Part shown: positions 8,286 to 17,099 of the stretch, piece by piece
Layout of the letters: every line of letters starts with the position of its first letter
Numbering within the stretch: the first letter of the stretch is position 1
Assembly: GCA_035627375.1 (NCBI GenBank)
Contig: DASPLX010000069.1
Location: forward strand, 22,997-86,996
DNA: 64,000 bases
Reading direction: 5' to 3'
DNA from: DASPLX01 sp035627375
GTDB lineage: Bacteria; Pseudomonadota; Gammaproteobacteria; Burkholderiales; Burkholderiaceae_D
Program-made: the position numbers and the translations under genes
Notes under the pieces: generated by a model
Told to the model about the DNA's origin: nothing
The model's database searches: none
Seen by the model: only the letters and a program-made list of their open reading frames with translations

Positions 8286-9751
8286 TGCGCGGCTTGATGC
8301 GGCCATTCGATCACGAAGGTGGTGCCCGCGCCGACTTTGCTGTCGCATGCGATCGTCCCTTTCAAAACCTGCGTCACCAGGTTGTAGACGATGTGCAGCC
8401 CGAGTCCGCTTCCCCCGGCGCCGCGCCTGGTCGTGAAGAACGGATCGAAGATCTTGCCGATGACGTCGGCGGGAATGCCCTTGCCGTCGTCGCGGAAGGT
8501 GAGCCGTATCGTGTTTCGCATCGTCTCGGCCGCGACAACCAGCTCTCCCGGCTGCTCGGGGTCATAGGCGTGCAGAACGGCATTCATGACGAGATTCGTC
8601 ACGATCTGCGCCAACGCGCCGGGATAGCAATCGATCTCCAATTTTTCGATGCATTGGATGCGGTAGCGAACGCGTGTCCGCTTCAGATGCGGTTCCAGGC
8701 TGGTCAGGATTTCCTGGAGATAGGCTTTGACGTCGATCTTGCGCATCGCTTCGCTCGACTGATCGACGGCGACCTGCTTGAAACTCTGGATCAGGTCCGA
8801 CGCGCGCTCGAGATTGCGCAGCAGGACCGAGCTTGCCTGCTCGGCATTGCTCACGAAATCCTCGAGATCGGTTTTGCGCATGGTGCCGCGCGTGTAGAAG
8901 GCGCGCAGGCGCGACGCGTCGTCATGCAGGCTGGAAGCCGCCGTGACGGCGACGCCGACCGGCGTGTTGATCTCGTGCGCGACGCCGGAGACCAGCGTGC
9001 CGAGCGCTTTCATCTTTTCGGCCTCGGTCGCCGCCTTGACCTCGGTCTCGATCGAGCCTGAAATCAGGCGCGACAAAAACAGCGATAGACCGGACAGCAG
9101 GACAACGGAGAACAGACCGGCGGCCAGTGCGATCAGGGTCGTGCTCATGCGGCTGTCGTGGACGCGGCGGGCGATTTCAGCGGTGGTTTTCGCGCCTTGT
9201 GCCTTGAGTACGTCGGCAAAAGCCTTGTTCATCACGTCGAATTTTTCGTTGGCGACTTCCAGGCGGGCTCCGGCGAAATTCGGATCGACCGTTGCGATCT
9301 CCACTGCGGATGCCACGGCGCGCTGATAGTCGTGGGTGCGGCGCATCAGTATGTCGTGCTGCCGGCGCACGCTGGACACGGATGCCTTGTCGTTCGCGGC
9401 GAGGTTACGGGAAGCCTGCTCCAGTTGGCCCACCGCCAGGTGAATCGCGTCCAATCGCTCCTTGGATAGCTCGTACAGCTGTTCCTCCCGCAGTCGCGGC
9501 GCCTTGCTGAGCAGCCCATGCAGGCTCAGGTGCTGTTCGGTTACCCGGTTGAAAATGTCGAAATAGCGGTCGAAGGCGGCCAGGTCTCCCTGGGCGACGC
9601 GCGTGAGCAAGGCATTCTGGCGTTGCGCTTCGATGATGAAGGCGGCGGTTAACACGGCTAGCAGAACCACGCCGGCGAGCGAGGTCAGCAAGACGCGCGA
9701 GCGCAGGGACAACCGATTCAGAAAGGGCGTCCTGGCGGCGAGACTTTTCAT
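8282..9751 (-). CDS. Sensor histidine kinase, orphan
   Basis: Membrane-bound two-component sensor of 489 residues. There is a transmembrane helix at about 18-42, a periplasmic helical sensor region to about 203, a second helix at about 204-230, then the H box LGTLVSGVAHEINTPVG with phospho-acceptor His259. The ATPase domain shows NLVMNAVLHAY (N box, around 386-396), DDGKGIP (421-427), FDPFFTT and GSGLGLHIVYNLV (448-460). No receiver domain and no response-regulator gene are adjacent, so its partner is elsewhere. The signal sensed is unknown. The C-terminus overlaps the gltA terminator. Confidence 0.9.
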   Translation of the reverse strand: MKSLAARTPFLNRLSLRSRVLLTSLAGVVLLAVLTAAFIIEAQRQNALLTRVAQGDLAAFDRYFDIFNRVTEQHLSLHGLLSKAPRLREEQLYELSKERLDAIHLAVGQLEQASRNLAANDKASVSSVRRQHDILMRRTHDYQRAVASAVEIATVDPNFAGARLEVANEKFDVMNKAFADVLKAQGAKTTAEIARRVHDSRMSTTLIALAAGLFSVVLLSGLSLFLSRLISGSIETEVKAATEAEKMKALGTLVSGVAHEINTPVGVAVTAASSLHDDASRLRAFYTRGTMRKTDLEDFVSNAEQASSVLLRNLERASDLIQSFKQVAVDQSSEAMRKIDVKAYLQEILTSLEPHLKRTRVRYRIQCIEKLEIDCYPGALAQIVTNLVMNAVLHAYDPEQPGELVVAAETMRNTIRLTFRDDGKGIPADVIGKIFDPFFTTRRGAGGSGLGLHIVYNLVTQVLKGTIACDSKVGAGTTFVIEWPHQAAQ

Positions 9752-9779
9752 GGAGAGGTGTTCGGGGTGGTTCGGGGCG

Positions 9780-10460
9780 TCAGCGGGAGGCGGCGGCCAG
9801 GGTTTCCCAATCTTTCGGTTCCATGCGGGCCACCGCCGTCATGCTGTTTTCCGGGCCCGGGCGAAAGATATATGCCGTGCCTTCCGGCTTGGGCCAATAT
9901 CCGGCCGCCTCGCGCAGATTGGCGGAGTGCGACACGAGTACCGTGTTGAGGCGCGGAGCCGGTTTGGCGGTCAGCAATTGCCGAGTCGCCGCCGTCAGCT
10001 GCTTGCGCGCATCGGCATGGATGTTGAGCGTGAAATAGAGGTTGCGATCGATCTTGTAGCGGCCGAACGCGAGCTGGGCGGTGTCTTTGCAGCGGCAGAA
10101 CGGGCTGCTTCTGACTTCGCCGACCGGAATGCGCAGCTTCCGGAGGGCGAGGCCGATGGATTGGGCCGTCTTTTTTCCTTCCTTGGAAAGATTGCGCTGC
10201 GTATCGCATCGGGCGATGTTTTCCGCGCTGTCGGGAATATTGCCGAGCTCGGTCGGCGCATGTCTGAGAAAAATGACAAAACCGCCTTGGCGCAATTGTT
10301 GGAGCAGGGCGGAATCGACCGGGGGCGGCTCGGCGGGTGCGCCGGCGGCCGGCGCGCCGGAAGCAGGCGCTCCGGTCGGGACAGGGGCGAATGCCAGGGA
10401 CAACGGGGTTGCAAATAGTATTGGAACGGCGCAGCTCTGGATAGCTCGCTGAATAACCAT
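9780..10460 (-). CDS. Exported histidine phosphatase superfamily protein
   Basis: Putative phosphatase of 226 residues with a signal peptide (residues 1 to about 25) and an Ala/Pro/Gly-rich spacer to about residue 50. The catalytic motif FLRHAPTE carries Arg66-His67 (RHG-type, with Ala in place of Gly), and the second active-site histidine is in VLVSHSAN (His178). The superfamily covers acid phosphatases and phosphoglycerate-mutase-like enzymes; substrate unknown, predicted periplasmic. ATG 10460 is chosen for the GGGAGA ribosome site just before it; the frame stays open to 10766 without support. It lies 28 bp upstream of the kinase on the same strand and may be cotranscribed. Confidence 0.8.
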   Translation of the reverse strand: MVIQRAIQSCAVPILFATPLSLAFAPVPTGAPASGAPAAGAPAEPPPVDSALLQQLRQGGFVIFLRHAPTELGNIPDSAENIARCDTQRNLSKEGKKTAQSIGLALRKLRIPVGEVRSSPFCRCKDTAQLAFGRYKIDRNLYFTLNIHADARKQLTAATRQLLTAKPAPRLNTVLVSHSANLREAAGYWPKPEGTAYIFRPGPENSMTAVARMEPKDWETLAAASR

Positions 10461-10743
10461 ATGGTCTCCCGATTTTCGGTAACTTTCCCATAAAGCAAAT
10501 TCGAGCGCAACCGAACGGCGAGGCCGATGAGGCAGCGTTTCGAATTGTGGATTTCCCGTACAACAAGCGACCTTTGATTTTATATCGTGCAACAAATGTG
10601 ATATTCTGGCGGCCTTTGTACTACCCAGATTCCGCAGCCCTTCCCCACAACTTGAACTGCAATCCGCTAACCGGTCAGGCCGTGTCGCGGAAGGTTTAAA
10701 CAACCCGCTAATCTCGCGAAACGCGAAGAAAGGTGAGCAAGAG

Positions 10744-13599
10744 ATGATGCAGCAGTACTTCTCCAACTCGTATCTGTTTGGAGGTAATGCACCGTACGTC
10801 GAAGAACTGTACGAAGCCTACCTCAACAATCCCGGTTCCGTTCCAGACAATTGGCGCGCGTATTTCGATGCGATGCAGCATGTCCCCGCCGTCGACGGCA
10901 CGAACAAGCCCGACGTCGCCCATGCTCCCGTCATCGCCGCATTCGCCGAGCGCGCCAAGCAGGGTCCGATCCGCACCGTGTCGGCCACGGTCGATCCGGA
11001 AATGGGCCGCAAACGCGTCTCGGTGACGCAACTGATCGCCGCCTATCGCTTCCTCGGCAACCGCTGGGCGAATCTCGATCCGCTGCAGCGCCAGGAACGC
11101 CCGAGCATCCCCGAACTGGAAACGAGCTTCTACGGTTTCTCCGATGCCGACATGGAGACGGTGTTCAATATCAGCAACACCTACTTCGGTCCGGAAACCG
11201 CCACGCTGCGCGACTTGCTCAACGCCCTGCGCGACACCTACTGCCGCTCGATCGGCGCCGAATTCATGTATGTCAGTGATCCGGCGCAAAAGCGCTGGCT
11301 GCAGGAAAAACTCGAATCGACCCGCGCGACCCCGAATTTCACCGCCGAGAAGAAGAAGCACATTCTCGACCGCTTGACCGCCGCAGAAGGCCTCGAGCGC
11401 TATCTCCACACCAAGTACGTCGGCCAGAAGCGCTTCTCGCTCGAGGGCGGCGAGAGCTTCATCGCCGCGATGGATGAAACGATCCAGCGCGCCGGCGCGC
11501 AAGGCGTGCAGGAAATCGTGATCGGCATGGCCCACCGCGGCCGCCTCAACGTGCTGGTCAATACCCTCGGCAAGATGCCGCAGGACCTGTTCTCCGAATT
11601 CGAAGGCAAGCATGCCGACGACCTGCCGGCCGGCGACGTGAAGTACCACCAGGGCTTTTCGTCCGACGTCTCCACGCCCGGCGGCCCGGTCCATCTGTCG
11701 CTCGCGTTCAACCCCTCGCATCTCGAGATCGTCAACCCGGTCGTCGAGGGTTCGTGCAAGGCGCGCATGGAGCGCCGCGGCGACAAGGACGGCTCGCAAG
11801 TGCTGCCTATCCTGGTGCACGGCGATGCTGCGTTCGCCGGCCAGGGCGTCGTGATGGAAACGCTGAACCTCGCCCAGACGCGCGGTTACGGCACCGGCGG
11901 CACGGTGCACATCGTCATCAACAACCAGATCGGCTTCACCACCTCCGATCCGCGCGACTCGCGCTCGACGCTGTACTGCTCGGACGTGGTCAAGATGATC
12001 GAAGCGCCGGTGCTGCATGTGAACGGCGACGACCCGGAAGCCGTGGTGTTCGCGACCCAGATCGCGGTCGACTACCGCATGCAGTTCAAGAAGGATATCG
12101 TGGTCGACATCGTTTGCTTCCGCAAGCTTGGCCACAACGAGCAGGATACGCCGGCGCTGACGCAGCCGCTGATGTACAAGAAGATCGCCAAGCATCCGGG
12201 TACGCGCAAGCTGTACGCCGACAAGCTCGTCGCGCAGGGCACCATTCCGGCCGACGGCGGCGATGAAATGGTCAAGGAATACCGTGCCGCGATGGATGCC
12301 GGCCGCCATACCGTCGACCCGGTCATCTCGAATTTCAAGAGCAAGTACGCGGTCGACTGGATGCCGTTCCTGAACCGCAAGTGGACCGACGCCGCCGACA
12401 CCGCCGTGCCGCTGGCCGAGCTCAAGCGCCTGGCGGAGCGCATCACCAAGGTGCCGGACGGCTTCAAGGTGCATCCGCTGGTCGAGAAGGTCCTCGCCGA
12501 CCGCGCCGCCATGGGCCAGGGCGACATGAATCTCGATTGGGGCATGGGCGAGCATCTTGCCTATGCATCGCTGGTCGCCTCCGGTTACGCGGTGCGCCTG
12601 ACCGGCCAGGACGCCGGCCGCGGCACCTTCGTGCATCGCCACGCGGTGCTGCACGACCAGAACCGCGAGAAATGGGATGCGGGCTCCTACATCCCGCTGC
12701 AGAACGTCTCCGAAAGCCAGGCGCCGTTCACCGTGATCGATTCCGTGCTGTCGGAAGAAGCCGTGCTCGGCTTCGAATACGGTTACTCGACCGCCGAGCC
12801 GAATGCTCTGACGATCTGGGAAGCCCAGTTCGGCGACTTCGCCAACGGCGCCCAGGTCGTGATCGACCAGTTCATCAGCTCCGGCGAAGTGAAGTGGGGC
12901 CGCGCCTCCGGCCTCGTGATGATGCTGCCGCACGGTTACGAAGGCCAGGGCCCGGAACACTCGTCGGCCCGTCTCGAGCGTTACCTGCAACTGTGCGCCG
13001 AGAACAACATGCAAGTGGTGCAGCCGACCACGGCCGCGCAGATCTTCCACCTGTTGCGTCGCCAGATGATCCGTTTGTTCCGCAAGCCGCTCGTCATCAT
13101 GACGCCGAAGTCGCTGCTGCGTAACAAGGATGCCGGCTCGCCGTTGTCCGATCTCGCCAAGGGTTCGTTCCAGACCGTCATCGGCGAGGTGGACGAGAAG
13201 ATCGATGCGAAGAAGGTCAAGCGCGTGCTGGCCTGCTCGGGCAAGGTGTATTACGACCTGGTCAACGCACGCAAGGAACGCGGCGCATCCGACATCGCCA
13301 TCATCCGCGTCGAGCAGCTCTATCCGTTCCCGCACAAGGCCTTCGCCGGCGAGCTGAAGAAATTCCCGGCCTTCACCGAACTGGTGTGGGTGCAGGACGA
13401 ACCGCAGAACCAAGGCCCTTGGTTCCAGATCCAGCACAACATCTTCGAAAACCTCGAAGACGGCCAGAAGCTGGCATATGCGGGACGTCCGGCCAGCGCA
13501 TCGCCCGCGGTCGGTTACTACGACAAGCACTATGCGCAGCAAAAGGCATTGATCGACACCGCGTTCTCGAAGCTCAAGGGCTTCGTCCTCACAAAATAA
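10744..13599 (+). CDS. odhA: 2-oxoglutarate dehydrogenase E1 component
   Basis: Thiamine-diphosphate-dependent decarboxylase of the 2-oxoglutarate dehydrogenase complex (also called sucA); 951 residues, full length. Typical segments are FSNSYLFGGNAPYVEELYEA at the N-terminus (E2-binding), EIVIGMAHRGRLNVLVNTLG, HLSLAFNPSHLEIVNPVVEG, HGDAAFAGQGVVMETLNL and VWVQDEPQNQGPW near the C-terminus. A ribosome site AGGTGAG precedes ATG 10744 (ATG 10747 is an alternative). It is the first gene of odhA-odhB-lpd, preceded by a 283-bp non-coding region that should carry the operon promoter, although no unambiguous promoter was found there. Confidence 0.98.
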   Translation: MMQQYFSNSYLFGGNAPYVEELYEAYLNNPGSVPDNWRAYFDAMQHVPAVDGTNKPDVAHAPVIAAFAERAKQGPIRTVSATVDPEMGRKRVSVTQLIAAYRFLGNRWANLDPLQRQERPSIPELETSFYGFSDADMETVFNISNTYFGPETATLRDLLNALRDTYCRSIGAEFMYVSDPAQKRWLQEKLESTRATPNFTAEKKKHILDRLTAAEGLERYLHTKYVGQKRFSLEGGESFIAAMDETIQRAGAQGVQEIVIGMAHRGRLNVLVNTLGKMPQDLFSEFEGKHADDLPAGDVKYHQGFSSDVSTPGGPVHLSLAFNPSHLEIVNPVVEGSCKARMERRGDKDGSQVLPILVHGDAAFAGQGVVMETLNLAQTRGYGTGGTVHIVINNQIGFTTSDPRDSRSTLYCSDVVKMIEAPVLHVNGDDPEAVVFATQIAVDYRMQFKKDIVVDIVCFRKLGHNEQDTPALTQPLMYKKIAKHPGTRKLYADKLVAQGTIPADGGDEMVKEYRAAMDAGRHTVDPVISNFKSKYAVDWMPFLNRKWTDAADTAVPLAELKRLAERITKVPDGFKVHPLVEKVLADRAAMGQGDMNLDWGMGEHLAYASLVASGYAVRLTGQDAGRGTFVHRHAVLHDQNREKWDAGSYIPLQNVSESQAPFTVIDSVLSEEAVLGFEYGYSTAEPNALTIWEAQFGDFANGAQVVIDQFISSGEVKWGRASGLVMMLPHGYEGQGPEHSSARLERYLQLCAENNMQVVQPTTAAQIFHLLRRQMIRLFRKPLVIMTPKSLLRNKDAGSPLSDLAKGSFQTVIGEVDEKIDAKKVKRVLACSGKVYYDLVNARKERGASDIAIIRVEQLYPFPHKAFAGELKKFPAFTELVWVQDEPQNQGPWFQIQHNIFENLEDGQKLAYAGRPASASPAVGYYDKHYAQQKALIDTAFSKLKGFVLTK

Positions 13600-13632
13600 C
13601 GACCTGGCCGCCGCGTAGAAACTGCGCGGCGC

Positions 13633-13793
13633 CAGTGCCCCGAGTTGGAGATTTGCCGCATGAGGAAATCGATGAAATGAGCGTCAGGCCAGGCGCGAAA
13701 CGGAGCAAGGGCGGCGCCCTTGCGAGTATCCGTAACGACGCAGGGCGTTCATTTCATCGGTTTCCGGCGGCGAATCTCCAACTCGGGGCACTG
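13633..13793. repeat. 161-bp palindromic intergenic element between odhA and odhB
   Basis: Perfect 21-bp terminal inverted repeats (13633-13653 and 13773-13793) are followed inward by further matching blocks, including an 11-bp perfect pair (13670-13680 with 13749-13759). In the centre is a separate hairpin GCAAGGGC-GGC-GCCCTTGC (13705-13723). The whole can fold into one long branched stem. It fills nearly all of the 219-bp odhA-odhB gap and encodes nothing recognisable. It looks like a small non-autonomous repeat (MITE or REP-composite type), or a transcript-processing structure within the operon. No second copy was found in this window. Confidence 0.8.
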
Positions 13794-13818
13794 AAAACAA
13801 CCCGAAACGGAGAGTTAC

Positions 13819-15078
13819 ATGGCAATTCTTGAAGTCAAAGTTCCGCAACTGTCGGAATCCGTCGCCGAGGCAACGCTGTTGCAATGGCATAAGAAAGTGG
13901 GCGAAGCCGTTGCCCGCGACGAAAACCTGATCGATATCGAGACCGACAAGGTCGTGCTGGAACTGCCGGCGCCCGATGCCGGCGTGATCACGCAAATCAT
14001 CAAGGGCGACGGCAGCACCGTTGTCGCCGGTGAAGTGATCGCCATGATCGATACCGAAGCCAAGGCTGGCGCCGTTGCAGCTCCGGCCGCCGCGCCCGCG
14101 CCCGCGCCGGCGGCAGCGCCTGCCCCGGCACCGGCTGCCGCTCCCGCCGCCGCTTCCGCGGCCGGTGTTGCCATGCCGGCCGCGGCGAAGATGCTGGCCG
14201 ACAACAATATGACCGCCGCGCAAGTCGCCGGCACCGGCAAGGATGGCCGCGTCACCAAGGGCGACGTGATCGGCGCGCTCGAGAAGAAGCCCGCCGCGCC
14301 CGCGCCGGCTGCCGCGCCGGCGGCCGCCAAGCCGGCCCTGCAAGCCGTCCCGGCCCCGGTCAGCCTCGACCTGTCCGGCCGTCCGGAAGAGCGCGTGCCG
14401 ATGAGCCGCCTGCGCGCCCGCGTCGCCGAGCGCCTGCTGCAATCGCAAGCGACCAATGCGATCCTGACCACTTTCAACGAAGTGAACATGCAGCCGGTCA
14501 TGGACCTGCGCAACAAGTACAAGGACAAGTTCGAGAAGGAACACGGCGTCAAGCTCGGCTTCATGTCCTTCTTCGTCAAGGCCGCCGTCGCCGCCCTGAA
14601 GAAATACCCGATCCTGAACGCTTCGGTCGACGGCAACGACATCGTCTACCACGGTTATTTCGACATCGGCATCGCCGTCGGCTCGCCGCGCGGCTTGGTC
14701 GTGCCGATCCTGCGGAACGCGGACCAGATGTCGATCGCCGACATCGAGAAGAAGATCGGCGAATTCGGCGCCAAGGCCAAGGACGGCAAGCTGACCATCG
14801 AGGAATTGACCGGCGGCACGTTCTCCATCTCGAACGGCGGTGTTTTCGGCTCGATGCTGTCGACCCCGATCATCAACCCGCCGCAATCGGCGATCCTCGG
14901 CGTGCACGCCACCAAGGAGCGTCCGGTCGTGGAGAACGGCCAGATCGTGATCCGCCCGATCAACTATCTGGCGATGTCCTACGACCACCGCATCATCGAC
15001 GGCCGCGAAGCCGTGCTCGGCCTGGTGGCGATGAAGGAAGCGCTGGAAGATCCGGCGCGCCTGCTGCTCGATCTGTAA
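13819..15078 (+). CDS. odhB: Dihydrolipoyllysine-residue succinyltransferase (2-oxoglutarate dehydrogenase E2)
   Basis: Core acyltransferase of the 2-oxoglutarate dehydrogenase complex (sucB), 419 residues. One lipoyl domain with the lipoylated lysine in IDIETDKVVLELPAP (Lys44) is followed by an Ala/Pro linker (about 85-115), the peripheral subunit-binding domain (about 116-152, TGKDGRVTKGDVIGAL), a second Ala/Pro linker, and the catalytic domain ending in the active-site motif YDHRIIDGREAV. The alternating Ala/Pro linkers are the normal swinging-arm hinges. It is separated from odhA by the palindromic element and followed 60 bp later by lpd. Confidence 0.98.
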   Translation: MAILEVKVPQLSESVAEATLLQWHKKVGEAVARDENLIDIETDKVVLELPAPDAGVITQIIKGDGSTVVAGEVIAMIDTEAKAGAVAAPAAAPAPAPAAAPAPAPAAAPAAASAAGVAMPAAAKMLADNNMTAAQVAGTGKDGRVTKGDVIGALEKKPAAPAPAAAPAAAKPALQAVPAPVSLDLSGRPEERVPMSRLRARVAERLLQSQATNAILTTFNEVNMQPVMDLRNKYKDKFEKEHGVKLGFMSFFVKAAVAALKKYPILNASVDGNDIVYHGYFDIGIAVGSPRGLVVPILRNADQMSIADIEKKIGEFGAKAKDGKLTIEELTGGTFSISNGGVFGSMLSTPIINPPQSAILGVHATKERPVVENGQIVIRPINYLAMSYDHRIIDGREAVLGLVAMKEALEDPARLLLDL

Positions 15079-15138
15079 TGTTGCGGACACGGGAGGGCGA
15101 GCGCGCCTTCCCGCCTAACGGGATTCCAAGGAACAAAA

Positions 15139-16566
15139 ATGTCGAAAAATTTTGATGTGGTCGTCATCGGCGGCGGCCCCGGCGGATATATCGCCGCCAT
15201 CCGCGCAGCGCAGCTCGGCTTCAACACCGCCTGCATCGACGAATGGAAAAACGACAAGGGCGGCCCGGCTCCGGGCGGCACCTGCACCAACGTCGGCTGC
15301 ATTCCCTCCAAGGCATTGCTGCAATCGTCGGAACACTACGAGCATGCCGGCCATGCCTTCGCCGATCACGGCATCCAGGTCAAGGGCCTGGAAATGGATG
15401 TCGGCCGCATGCTCAAGCGCAAGGAAACCATCGTCAAGCAGAACAACGATGGCATCCTGTACCTGTTCAAGAAGAACAAGGTGACCTTCTTCCACGGCCG
15501 CGGCTCCTTCGTCAAGGGCGATGCCGGCGGCTACGAGATCAAGGTGGCCGGCGTTGCCGAAGAGACGATCATGGCCAAACACGTCGTGTTGGCGACCGGC
15601 TCCAACCCGCGCGCGCTGCCGGGCGTGGAATTCGACGAGAAGCTGATCCTGTCGAACACCGGCGCGCTGGCGATCGACAGCGTGCCGAAGAAGCTCGGCG
15701 TGATCGGCGCCGGCGTGATCGGCCTCGAGATGGGTAGCGTGTGGCGCCGTCTCGGCGCCGACGTCACGGTGCTCGAAGCGCTGCCGGCCTTCCTCGGCGC
15801 GGTCGACGAGCAGATCGCCAAGGAAGCGAACAAGCTGTTCACCAAGCAGGGCCTGAAGATCAGCCTCGGCGTGAAGATCGGCACGATCGCCGCCGGCAAG
15901 AAGGACGTCACGGTCGAGTACACCGACAGCAAGGGCGAGGCGAAGAAGGAAACCTTCGACAAGCTGATCGTTTCGATCGGCCGGGTGCCGAACACGATCG
16001 GCCTGAACCACGACGCCGTCGGCCTGAAGCTCGACGAGCGCGGCTTCATCGTCGTCGACGGCGATTGCAAGACCAACCTGCCGAACGTGTGGGCGGTGGG
16101 CGACGTCGTGCGCGGCCCGATGCTGGCGCACAAGGCGGAGGAAGAGGGTGTTGCCGTGGCTGAACGTATTGCCGGCCAGCATGGCCACGTCAACTTCAAC
16201 ACGATTCCGTGGGTCATCTACACCTCTCCGGAAATCGCCTGGGTCGGACGCACCGAACAGCAACTGAAGGCGGATGGCGTGGCCTACAAGGCAGGCACCT
16301 TCCCGTTCATGGCGAACGGCCGCGCGCGCGCCCTGGGCGACACCAACGGCATGGTGAAATTCCTGGCCGATGCCAAGACCGATGAAATCCTCGGCGTGCA
16401 TATCGTCGGCCCGATGGCATCGGAACTCATCTCCGAAGCCGTGGTCGCAATGGAATTCCGGGCATCTTCGGAAGACATCGCGCGCATCTGCCATGCGCAT
16501 CCGTCGCTGTCGGAAGCCACCAAGGAAGCCGCGCTCGCCGTCGACAAGCGTTCGCTCAATTTCTAG
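15139..16566 (+). CDS. lpdA: Dihydrolipoyl dehydrogenase (E3)
   Basis: FAD-containing E3 subunit that reoxidises dihydrolipoyl groups with NAD; 475 residues. FAD-binding GGGPGGYIAAIRAAQLGFN is at 11-29, the redox disulfide is GGTCTNVGCIPSKAL (Cys49, Cys54), the NAD-binding loop is GVIGAGVIGLEMGSVWRRLG, and the C-terminal dimer-interface catalytic histidine lies in CHAHPSLSEA. It completes a dedicated odhA-odhB-lpd operon. Confidence 0.98.
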   Translation: MSKNFDVVVIGGGPGGYIAAIRAAQLGFNTACIDEWKNDKGGPAPGGTCTNVGCIPSKALLQSSEHYEHAGHAFADHGIQVKGLEMDVGRMLKRKETIVKQNNDGILYLFKKNKVTFFHGRGSFVKGDAGGYEIKVAGVAEETIMAKHVVLATGSNPRALPGVEFDEKLILSNTGALAIDSVPKKLGVIGAGVIGLEMGSVWRRLGADVTVLEALPAFLGAVDEQIAKEANKLFTKQGLKISLGVKIGTIAAGKKDVTVEYTDSKGEAKKETFDKLIVSIGRVPNTIGLNHDAVGLKLDERGFIVVDGDCKTNLPNVWAVGDVVRGPMLAHKAEEEGVAVAERIAGQHGHVNFNTIPWVIYTSPEIAWVGRTEQQLKADGVAYKAGTFPFMANGRARALGDTNGMVKFLADAKTDEILGVHIVGPMASELISEAVVAMEFRASSEDIARICHAHPSLSEATKEAALAVDKRSLNF

Positions 16567-16575
16567 GAGCCTGCC

Positions 16576-16980
16576 ATGCGTTCTCTGATCCTGTTATTGA
16601 CATCGGCCCTGGCAGCCTGTGCGACGACAGGGGCAGGGGATGCGGGCGTCGCCATCGAGACGGCCAGCAGGGGCCAACCCTTGCCGGGCGCGAACTGCGT
16701 CGTCAAGACCCATTCCGGCAGCTGGAATGTCGTGACGCCGTCCACCGTCGCGGTCGGTCCCACGAACGGCGATCTGCATGTGGTCTGCGACAAGCCCGGT
16801 TATCGCACGTCCGAATTCGTGTTTACGCCGTCCGGGCGTTACGGTTCCGGCTCGAGCATCGGCATCGGCTTGGGCGGCGGGGGAAGCCGCGTCGGTGTCG
16901 GCATCGGCTTGAGCGTTCCGCTGTCGCTCGGTTCGCATGGTTATCCCACCAAGGTAACGATCGACATGAATCCGCAATAG
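16576..16980 (+). CDS. Small predicted lipoprotein, unknown function
   Basis: Unrecognised 134-residue protein. It starts with a lipoprotein signal ending in SALAACATTG, with lipidated Cys15. The middle (about 35-75) looks like a small beta-sandwich resembling PEGA-like repeats (GDLHVVCDKPGYRTSEFVF). The C-terminal third is very glycine-rich (about 80-112), with alternating hydrophobic residues that could be a beta hairpin. It begins 9 bp after lpd and so is probably the last gene of the operon, although nothing links it to 2-oxoglutarate metabolism. Confidence 0.75.
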   Translation: MRSLILLLTSALAACATTGAGDAGVAIETASRGQPLPGANCVVKTHSGSWNVVTPSTVAVGPTNGDLHVVCDKPGYRTSEFVFTPSGRYGSGSSIGIGLGGGGSRVGVGIGLSVPLSLGSHGYPTKVTIDMNPQ

Positions 16981-17025
16981 AGCGGATGCGGCGCGGGTCG
17001 CGCGCCGAACAGACGGATGGCAGCG

Positions 17026-17051
17026 CGGGCGAGCAAGGTCTCGCCCGTTTT
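17026..17051 (+). terminator. Intrinsic terminator after the odh-lpd operon
   Basis: CGGGCGAG-CAAGGT-CTCGCCCG (17026-17047) is a perfect 8-bp stem followed by TTTT. It stands between the small lipoprotein gene and zapE. Confidence 0.65.
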
Positions 17052-17099
17052 GCGATGGTCGGCGCACCGTCCGTCGCCCTAACAATAGAAACGAGATCG

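Noticed and set aside
10708..13542. A 944-codon open frame antisense to odhA
   Set aside because: Same artefact of high GC; no ribosome site, no domain, and fully covered by odhA.
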